A DNA stretch of 64,000 bases from Hofstenia miamia (taxonomy: Eukaryota; Xenacoelomorpha; Acoela), in the NCBI GenBank assembly GCA_004352715.1, contig SCFE01000019.1, forward strand, positions 1,897,449 to 1,961,448, in the 5' to 3' direction. Shown piece by piece: positions 55,469 through 64,000 of this stretch (its first letter is position 1; every line of letters begins with the position of its first letter). The notes beneath the pieces were generated by a model that searched no databases, was not told the origin of the DNA, and saw nothing but the letters and a program-made list of their open reading frames with translations. The position numbers and the translations under genes were made by a program.

Positions 55469-56438
55469 CCAATTAAAGTTGATGTTATACTAGGCTATCT
55501 TACTCAAGTTGATATAATTTATATAACGAATTAATACATTGCTACCGCACAGCGCACATCTCTAGTCTGAACTGTACAGTTCAATGACAAATTTTAGAGA
55601 TCTCCACTTATGTTGGATCCGTTTTTTTGTAAAAAACATTTGAGTTGGGTTGGGTCAGAAAATCGTAATGCCCTTGCAGTTGTGACAAATACATCGAATT
55701 CAAAGTAACAAATCAGTCACTTACATGTGTAATTGTAGTACTTTGCTTGCTAGTTTACTTTAATTTTTGGAAAAAAACTTATTTTAAGCCAAAGTTAGAA
55801 CACAATTATGTGTCCGGTTTTATATAAAAATATTGTGATCACTTTCGATAATATTAATTGATATTAACTAAAAGTAAACAGTGAAAAACAAAAACTTTGT
55901 TTTTGAAAAAGTATTGAAATAGGGCTTGCTTATTTTAATTGAATCTATGTTAATCTAACAATATGAAAACTTAAATAAAGGTAAATAATAATTTTGGAAA
56001 ACTTTTTCTGTATAGATAAATAATGTAATATTTAAGCATTAAACTATAAACTTTGAAACATTAAATAATACGTAGCAGATTATTTGTTATGTACTAAATA
56101 TGCCTTATGACTCTTCGACAGAAATCGCAAAATAAAATATCGAATACATCTATTAGCAATGTTTGAAATTTTGCAAAATGTCAAACAAGAATTATGCAGC
56201 ATAGCGACGGGAACGAGAATTCGAATATTGCTATTGCATTTTAAAAATTCCCGCAAAGTAATTTCTATGCAAATCTATTTCTTAGAATCAAAAAGATACT
56301 AGCATAATGTAATACGAATGTTAAAATAGTACAAAAAAGTTGTATTTCTGGCGCTGGTATATTCAATAAATTTTAGGCACGGCACGGATCAATAACGCAA
56401 AATCTTAGGCACGGCACGGCTGCAGCTCTGTAACAATC

Positions 56439-58550
56439 CAGAGAATCACTTTAACAATCTGTTGTAATCTCTATAGAAAATTCAGATATTTGTTGCTTGG
56501 TTTCAAATAACATTTATGGTAGCAGTAATGATTCCCTTGATCAAATTTTTAAATAAGGTTTTCTATTGGAACAAAAATGACACTTAGAAATTTACTTTTT
56601 AAATATTTAAAAGAATATGTGCACTTTTGTATTTAAGATTTCTTAAGGAATCTCACGCTTCTAATGTAATTTAATGGATTTTTTTGCGGGAGTAAATACT
56701 ACTGCTCTCATATGTAATAACTCCATTGCATAACTCAGTATATTTACTGGTAGTGAAATATTATCACAAATTAAGCAGGCAATTTCATACTTTTAGATAG
56801 CTATTGTATCTAATGGCATTACTCAAGGATATTTGTTCAGCATTGCATTAACATATTCATTCAATTTATAATTCATCATTTGTTGCTTCTATATTTTATC
56901 TGTTTACAACATGAATATAAAGACTGCAAAAAGTATTTGAAACATAATTGTGTTGCGGTACAATACTTTCAAATATACATGAAATTCCGTAAGAGCCTCA
57001 ATCATTGATCAAGATGCTGAAATGCAAGTAATGTATAGATATATAAATTGAAAGGCAAAGCCAATCACATATGCAAAACAAAATGCAGCTAATCTCGTTT
57101 TAAATAGTAAACTGGTTATCACATACAAAAAAGGCTTACAATATTTTTGAATAAAATGAATGTTATATTTGTAATACTGATTTTATTAAACAAAATCATA
57201 CAATATAAACCACTTATAAGGAGAGGAGATATAATGAGAAGCTGGATATAACATGAAAAAGTCGTTATCTCTAAAGTTAATCACTGCATGCATAATGAGC
57301 GATTTTCACACGACCTAGAACAATTAAGAGCAAATACTATATGTATGTTTACATTTATGTGATTAAAGGATAATTTTTGTTAACTTGTCCCCTCAGGGAA
57401 AATCCTTTATAAAGTGGGCTTTGATCTACTCTGCTACGTAAGTGGGATCTGCATTTGGGCTACCTGTTTGGCTACAAAAAGCAAGCTTAATTTCAATTTG
57501 ATTCTGAGATTTATTTTAAATGGAAGCAAATTATATCTCTACAAAATAATCCAGACAAGTTTTCGTGTTTTCCAAAACGTTCAACCTCAAGGCCATTGAA
57601 TAGCCAATATAGATACAAATGATGTTTGCATATAATATATAAAGAACATAATTTAATATTAGTACAAAACAGTGCATAAATACCAAAATTTTGTTGACAT
57701 TTTTATCGAGAACTGTTGTACATGTAGTTAGGTTCTGCGGCCTTCCTGATTATTACAAGTTGACATATTATTTTCAGAAACCTAAAACATAAATTTCAAC
57801 TACAAACAAGAGGATAATTGTCATTTCTGTAAACGCTGCTTTTTATGACGAAAATGTTTATTAAAATTTATAAAGCAGTTATTTTTTAGATTTTGAACAA
57901 TTTTTTACAAAGGAAAATATCAGGAGACAGCTTTTGTAGCTTGAGACAAAAATAAAGCTAGTTCACAACAAAATCGCAGGTAACTTAACTAGAGCCCGAT
58001 GCCGATAATAAATTCATCAGCGGTAGCAAAGCCAGCAAAATCCATCGACGGCCGCTGCGCCACCGGCGTATACCACATATGCTAAAAATGATTAATTTGA
58101 TTAAAAAATTGCCTGAATAGGCTTACACCGTGTCTTACAGGCCCACTCACCGAGTGCACATGCATGAAGCTATAGTTACAGTGTGTATATAGGCCTATAT
58201 AAACCTAACATTTTTGTGTATATCAATTTTTTCAGTCAGTCACGTCACTCTCATAACATTCTGTTATGATAAGTCCTACTTAAATTAAATCACAATATGA
58301 ACGTTGTACGCCGATGGAAATCACACAATAAAATACCAGTACAATTCTTCTTTGTCTCGAGACCTTTATTTTTCGCCTAGAAAATGTGACTATCACTCCA
58401 TCTTTGTCATTGTTGAAAAATGAGAACAAATATCGTACAAATGAAAGGTTTATTTCAAAGTGTTCGAAACGCGATAAGACATTAAGTTTTGAAATATCAA
58501 AATTTACACAAGATAACATAAAATCAATTGTTAATTCATTACAATAAACA
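56439..58550. other. Non-coding stretch
   Basis: AT-rich sequence without recognised gene. A frame at 57414-57599 has no domain. Confidence 0.4.
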
Positions 58551-61110
58551 AACAATGAACAATAAACAATGAATTATAAATATATCGGAAAACAACCGAC
58601 TTATCAATTAGGTTAAAAACAATACTGGCTCAAGTAACGATCTGGAAACAGTGTTCTGAACTTCTTACTAACGCCTATGAGGTTAGCCGCTGGTTGTCTA
58701 GTCCATAGGTGACTAAGAGCATACTGTTCACGATCTGGAATAAGACCAATCAACACGTGATTGATTGATTCCATAATCTTGTTGTAGGGCTTTTGGTCTG
58801 CGTATTTTATGAGTTGTTTAATGGGAACAAATGATGTAATAATTCCTGATTTCACAAATTTCATCTGTATCTTAACAATAACACTCGACTTTGAGCAACC
58901 ACCCCAAACCGAGATGCCATAACTTAATTGAGGTAAAAATAGAGTCTTGAAGAGTTGTGATGTCTCATCTGAGGATATTGCAACCAACATTAGTTTTCTG
59001 ATCAAATAGTAGGTGCGTGTTAATTTTTTGCATAAACTAGTGACATGTTGGTCGAAATTGAAATCCCTATCGAGAACACCCAGCAGTGTCACAAATGGCA
59101 CCTGCTCAATTGACATCATTAGTGGTAGTTCCAAAATAGCCTGTCGGAGAGGAATCACGCGTGACTTCCTCTCATTTAAGAGGAAGTTGTTAGTCTTGCA
59201 CCATTCGGCTATTTCTTGTAAGACCATATCTGCTCTGTTGTGATTCACAGTACCAGCTACACAACAAGTGATATCATCAACAAACTTCACGAGTAATGAA
59301 TCGATGTCTGTGAGCTGCAAGTCGTCGTAAACAATGTTAAATAAGATGGGCCAAGGATAGTACCTTGGGGGACCCCAAACTGATATTCGCATGTCCAGAT
59401 ACGATTCCATTCAGTTCAACCAAATGAGATCTATTTGAGAGAAAACTCCTTATTAGGTGTACAATATTTGAGTGAATTCCTGGAAACTGCTGTAACCTTT
59501 CAATAATCAGATGATATGGAACCCTATCAAATGCCTTACTGAGATCTAGGCAAAATACTCTCACAAAGTCCGACCCTGATAATTGAGATTTTTTAAGGAA
59601 TTAACAATTTGGAGCAGTGCATATTCAGTTGATGAAGATTTTCGAAATCCGATTTGATTTTTCTGCAAATTCTTATTGTAGCTTGGAGATATGAAGATGT
59701 CATACACCAACCTCTCGAAGTGTCTTGAAAGAATGGGTGTTACAGATATAGGCTGAAGCCTGTTTTCATTTTTGGGAGTGGCGTATGTGTCTCAGAAGAC
59801 TAGCAAAGTTATGGGTTTAAATCTCCAATATGGAAGGCAATCAACTCCACTAAGTTTTCTTGAGTTTTCTCAGTGAGATATAAACTTGGTGCAGTGTGAG
59901 CTCTGGGGTGATGAATTTTCAAGTGTTGATTTCTGGTTCTGAATAGTTGGCGTCCGTCGAAATACCTGCGAAATGATCATTGATGCTGTCCGGCGTGAAG
60001 TCAATTCTGCTCTCAGATTTGGTCCCCAAGATATAATTGACATACTTCCACCATTTTCCTGATGATCTACCGTGATACTTTGATTTCATTTCCAAGATGA
60101 TCAAGCACTTGATTTCATGCAATAATTTGTGTTCAGTAGCTTGTTGTCTCCTGCACTTTGCTACTGATTTCTTCTAAATGAGATATTTGATTCTAGGCGT
60201 AACATGAAATGGATCATTTGAAGACATTTTCACTTCGCAATGGAAAGTGCTGTTCATATAAAACGTGTATAATGGACATAAAATGATCAAGCGCCTCATC
60301 AGGATCGATAATTTCTTCAATGAAAGTGAAGCTGGTAGTATCTAATGTCCGATTAAAAGCATTAATACAAAAGGGTTTGTGTTCTCGGTAGTATTGAATA
60401 TGTTTTGTAAATTTTGATTTTGGCAATGAGACCGCCAATAAGCCTGGGTGGTTGTATCAGCTGAAGATGAGATATTACAAACATCTTTATAGTTATCAGG
60501 TATAGAAGTTAGCATAAAGTCAAGTTGTGATGATCCAGTGAATATGCATTCAAGCGGTGAGATTGATTCAAGCTCAGCAACATTGAAGTCATTGAAATCT
60601 CCACAGATAGTGAATTCTACACACAGCCAATGATCCCTCGACCAGTCTATTGCTTCCGTGACATGAGATAAGTACTGTTCCTGTTTGCCAAGTGAGGAAG
60701 GGTAGTAGGTAACACAGTATATGATTCTTCAACTATCAACTATACCCATTGTCCAGAGAATTTCGATTGATTCACATCCTGGTGAGAAAATTTGATGCAA
60801 AGCAAAATTCACTTGATAGAAAATACAAACTCCACCACCTGTGTGCTTTTCGGAATTAAGACGGGTTCTATCATGGCGGATAATGTTGTAGCCAGGGATT
60901 GACACACATGAATCTGAGATATCAGACAGCAACCATGTTTCGTTAATTACACAAATGTTTACATTGTGAGTTTAAAGGTCAGTGGCAAGTTGATAATTAG
61001 CATTGGCTTTCTTCAGAGAGCGAATGTTCAAAACAAACAATGTAAGAGTTGTAGATCGACTTCGGCTTGTTGCCAACTATTTTTTCTAATTTCCAGTTGA
61101 AAGTTTCTCA
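58551..61110 (-). pseudogene. CR1-like LINE ORF2: endonuclease and reverse transcriptase, frameshifted; continues the ORF1 at 38461-39176
   Basis: Reading down the minus strand: the last codons of ORF1 (about 61024-61110, ending near LHCLF); the endonuclease start LNIRSLKKANANYQLATDL (about 60985-61040), VICVINETWLLSDISD-like text and HDRTRLNSEKHTGGGVCIFY (about 60840); a linker; RT motifs VFCLDLSKAFDRVPYHLIIE (about 59500-59560) and FVDDITCCVAG (about 59245-59290; F/YxDD box intact); and post-RT VTLLGVLDRDFNFDQHVTSL, SYGISVWGG, with the stop at 58613. Stops and frameshifts at several points make it inactive. A short AT-rich tail with ATTGTTTATTGTTC repeats (58551-58600) is the likely 3' end. 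Confidence 0.85.
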
Positions 61111-61112
61111 TA

Positions 61113-61489
61113 CCGTCAACCGGGGTTACTTGAGCCACATTTGATAAAAATAGATAACGATCTCTTTTTTGGAAATGCATGCATCATATTTTTGTCCTTA
61201 ATCATCACTTATAACACATTTTTGTATGCTGAATTTAATGGTTGTAATTATTTTGCATAATATTTACTCTATAATATACTAATAACGCTTTATTTATGAT
61301 GATATGGTTTTGAAAGAATTCATATATTGTCAAACTTCTATCATTTTCATCCATTAACTTTCAACGAATAATCATTTGACATGGATTGCTTCTTCCGTTA
61401 TATTCAGACTTATTTGAAACGTTAATAGACCAGTTTATAATTTACTTTGTATCTGTGAAATAGCAAGTGGCTCAAGTAGCCCCGCCATT
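61113..61489 (-). mobile_element. Outer terminal arm of the pogo-like element
   Basis: It starts after TA (61111-61112) with CCGTCAACC and GGGGTTACTTGAGCCAC (61121-61137). From 61151 to 61489 it is the inverse of 42140-42468, ending GTGGCTCAAGTAGCCCC GCCATT at a single N. It carries the outer right end that is missing from the copy at 39179-42468 and has the same TA-plus-LINE flank, so it is probably the other end of that very insertion. Confidence 0.85.
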
Positions 61490-61490
61490 N
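61490..61490. other. Single-N contig join
   Basis: A lone N placed exactly where the transposon arm would continue into the transposon interior. Confidence 0.9.
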
Positions 61491-61628
61491 TTCGTGACTA
61501 AGTTTCAAATTATCAAATCTATTCATATCTTTAAAGAACAAATCTTGCGGTCCCTATATGAATCGCACTTGTTGAATAACAATTGTTCCTGATATAATAT
61601 CCCATACACTTTCATACATTATAATAGC

Positions 61629-61957
61629 CAGGGCCTTCTTAACATACGGCCTGATAATCTGCAGCAATAATTTAAATTTGGGGGCCGATGCGAAATATTT
61701 TTAAATCTGTGTTTGCAACATAAAAATTATAAATTAATGTTTAATTATTCATAGAAAGTTTAAATTATCAATAAATATATAAGTTTTCAATTAATAACCC
61801 AAAAATAATTTCATTTAAAAAAATTAAAGTTCATTTAAAAGAAATTCGTACAAATTTCGTAGTTACAAACGTTTGGATCTCTTCAACTTTTTGAAATTGC
61901 TCACAGACCTCTTTCTTTTGACATCCAGAGCATAATTCATGTATTAAGAAGGCCCTG
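61629..61957. mobile_element. hAT-type MITE with 8-bp target duplication
   Basis: The ends CAGGGCCTTCTTAA and the inverse of CAGGGCCTTCTTAAT are flanked by ATAATAGC (61621-61628) and ATAAAAGC (61958-61965), 7 of 8 matching. It is 329 bp and non-coding. Confidence 0.8.
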
Positions 61958-62269
61958 ATAAAAGCATATGCTTTAAACATTCTACGTTTCCTGACCCATT
62001 GAAATTGCATATATAACTTCATTATTTAAAAAAGATGATCTAATAAAATATTGTTTGAACTATAGACCCACGAACACTTCTGTATAAATAATATTTACTT
62101 TCAATATCTTTATTTTTTTCGCAAGTATATTTCTGCTTTGTTAACAGTTACCAAAAATTTCAGAAATAGCATTAATATTGATTAGTTTTCAGCATTTGAA
62201 TCTTTAAGTTTATTATATCGACCACTAAATTTTAATTAAAATATATAAATTCAGGGGTTCCAATATTAT

Positions 62270-63120
62270 TGTGCAGATCTAATAAGTAGCTATCTTCACA
62301 ATCGTATTTTCATAAATATGGAGCACCACCAGAAACAATCCTTATTCAATATGCATGTAAACACTTAAACAATAAGACCACACGTAATGTCATAAAATAT
62401 GCTGATAATACTATTTAGTTCATTTAAGTCTTCTGAAATTGCTATAAAAGTTTTCGAAGAAAATTGCACTTTTCTTGCACAATATTTTGCTTCGCTAACA
62501 CTAAAAGTAAGCCTATCAGAATTCAACTTTGTTTAAGTAGACCAAAATCTAACGAACATTCCATAAATATTGCTGGGTGTACGTTGAAATTTAATGAGAC
62601 ATACATTGAAAAAGTTAATTCTTTCAAATATTTAGTTATAATTTTTGACACTCAACATAATTTTACAAAGCAAATAACTAATATTATTAAGAAAGAGTTA
62701 TTTCAACTAGGACTATTAGCATTATACTTTAACAGCTGTAAGCCAAAATAGATGCACAACATTTGGATATATTCAATGTGCCAATATAATGGGTCATGAA
62801 AATAGCAGCTAATCAAATATATAACAAGAATGCGTAAATATGAAAATTGACAAAACCTTTTCTAAATCTAGAGTGCATTATTTATAAAAACACACTAACT
62901 AATTTCTCTAAAGTATATAGACTAATAATAATTTCCATATTACAAAATCAATTTTCCATCCTCTGAGATATTGCCCAGACGTAATAATAGAACTATAAAA
63001 ATTTTCCATCTCAAATATACATAATGAAAAATTCATTCTCAACTGCATCAAAAAATATATGAAATATTTCACCTAAATATATAAAACAAATTAGTAAATT
63101 AAGAGTATTTCAAAATCTTG
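62270..63120 (+). pseudogene. Decayed LINE C-terminal remnant
   Basis: SSYLHNRIF and KYADNTI-like text (about 62270-62415; the DD of the RT box is D-N) precedes the open part 62464-62751, with VNSFKYLVIIFDTQHNFTKQ (the KYLGI box). Near 63030-63110 shifted frames read NSFSTASKNIWNISPKYIKQ, the usual WNxLP-like tail. It is dead, and of the same general LINE type as 1450-2215. Confidence 0.7.
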
Positions 63121-64000
63121 GCCTAATAAGGTGAAGTGAAGTGAAATTTAGTTTTACCGGTTTATCAATTTAATTTGGTGTTATGAAAATATACATTAGA
63201 AAGGTACCGTTTTCTAAAACTGATAGTAGTTAGACAAAAAACTTGCTCTGAGTCAAGCCCAATTTGTGAACAATAAACAACTAGTCAAAAATAGTAATTT
63301 AATTTTTCAAAATTCTGATTTCCTTTTATATATATATATATATATGTATATATATTGTATATACCCACATAGCCAACCACTGTAGCTAACTAGTGGTTCA
63401 CTGGTGGCTAATTTGTGGACCACCAGTGGCCCACTGATGGCAAAAGTATGATGTCTCAAATGTAACATTAGCAAAATTATTATTGATAAATAGTTTAAAC
63501 TAACAGCCCAACAAAGGTAAGAAGGAAATGTTAGAAAGCTTAGCATTCATATTGATTTTAATTTGGTAATTGAAAATAGAAAGAATTTCTTTATTATAAA
63601 CAATAACAACAAGCATACAAAAATGCCCAATTTAAATTTAATTTTTAATTTCGGAAGAAATTGCAATTTCTAAACATTATTTTTTTCCAAAAATTATAAA
63701 TAATTTTTGCCCAATTTTAAGTACTCATATTAATTTCAAGGTCTGGAAATAACCATGAAAAAATTACTTCGAAATTTCATTCTTCACATATATCTTAGAC
63801 ATTTTGCAGAAAAGATTGCAAAAAAGCTCTTCACAATGAATTTTATACATTTATGAGATCTAAGAAGCATCATAAGGAAAAATAGTTTACTTGCAATCAT
63901 TCGCTTATATATTATTTATAGCTAAAAGTAAATCAGATGTCACGAGTGGTCAACTGGTAGCAATGAGTGGCTGCAATTGCCACTACTGCCACTACTTCTC
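63121..64000. other. Non-coding stretch at the window end
   Basis: It contains a (TA)n tract at 63328-63351 and two patches rich in GTGG/CCAC words (63365-63440 and 63945-63995) that may be the beginnings of a repeat running past the window. No gene seen. Confidence 0.4.

Larger units (their letters stand above)
52866..56430 (-). mobile_element. hAT transposon, 3.57 kb, with perfect 8-bp target duplication
   Basis: The ends CAGAGCTGCAACCGTGCC (52866) and, inverted, CAGAGCTGCAGCCGTGCC (56430) differ at one base in 18. Both are flanked by TAACAATC (52858-52865 and 56431-56438). Subterminal GGCACGGCACGG-type repeats lie inside each end (52895-53010, 56375-56418). The element holds a minus-strand hAT transposase fragment, a plus-strand DUF7869-type pseudogene and two assembly gaps. 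Confidence 0.93.

Noticed and set aside
1-64000. CRISPR arrays, tRNA and rRNA genes
   Set aside because: No regularly spaced short direct repeats, no tRNA-like A/B box pair with matching arms and no rRNA-like sequence was seen by eye; a covariance-model scan would be needed to exclude small RNAs fully.

Overview
The window is nuclear DNA of an AT-rich, intron-containing animal. It holds one well-supported host gene, on the minus strand: the single-stranded-DNA-binding protein SSBP2/3/4 (Drosophila Ssdp), the LDB1 co-regulator. Thirteen consecutive exons (37876 down to 26788) join in frame to 369 residues. Seven of its twelve introns are only 40-48 bp, while three have grown to 1.4, 3.2 and 4.9 kb and contain transposon copies. 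The species cannot be fixed from the sequence; an invertebrate with tiny introns and a heavy, varied transposon load is all I can support.

Layout. 1-12 kb: mostly non-coding, with LINE remnants, a 0.6 kb Tc1 derivative inside a TA microsatellite, inverted-repeat elements and one small ORF for a possible secreted cysteine peptide (9535-9804). 12-17 kb: a hAT MITE, LINE debris, a Penelope-like element with inverted terminal repeats and hammerhead-like motifs, and an unidentified terminal exon (17153-17269, minus). 17.5-21.6 kb: a non-LTR retrotransposon locus present in duplicated, mis-ordered pieces joined by Ns. 23.6-26.3 kb: two Tc1/mariner-superfamily copies. 26.8-37.9 kb: SSBP. 38.5-42.5 kb: the first part of a CR1-like LINE ORF1, cut at a TA by a pogo-like transposon with an apparently intact three-exon transposase of 614 residues. 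43.6-44.0 kb: the first exon and promoter of an unidentified gene running into a 1000-N gap. 44-52.7 kb: diverged repeats, a second Penelope copy, more LINE debris, a short LTR-like pair and a long inverted repeat. 52.9-56.4 kb: a 3.57 kb hAT element with perfect 8-bp target duplication and a DUF7869-type pseudogene inside. 58.6-61.1 kb: endonuclease and RT of a CR1-like LINE. 61.1-61.5 kb: a second end of the pogo-like element. 61.6-64 kb: a hAT MITE and another LINE remnant.

The strongest structural observation links distant parts. The LINE ORF1 cut at 39178 (plus strand) and the LINE endonuclease/RT cut at 61111 (minus strand) are the two flanks of one TA insertion: across that junction ORF1 stays open for about 30 more codons and leads into the endonuclease. 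The intervening segment is therefore inverted, either in the animal or, more likely given the single-N joins at 44164 and 61490, in the scaffold. No CRISPR, operon, rRNA or tRNA was seen.
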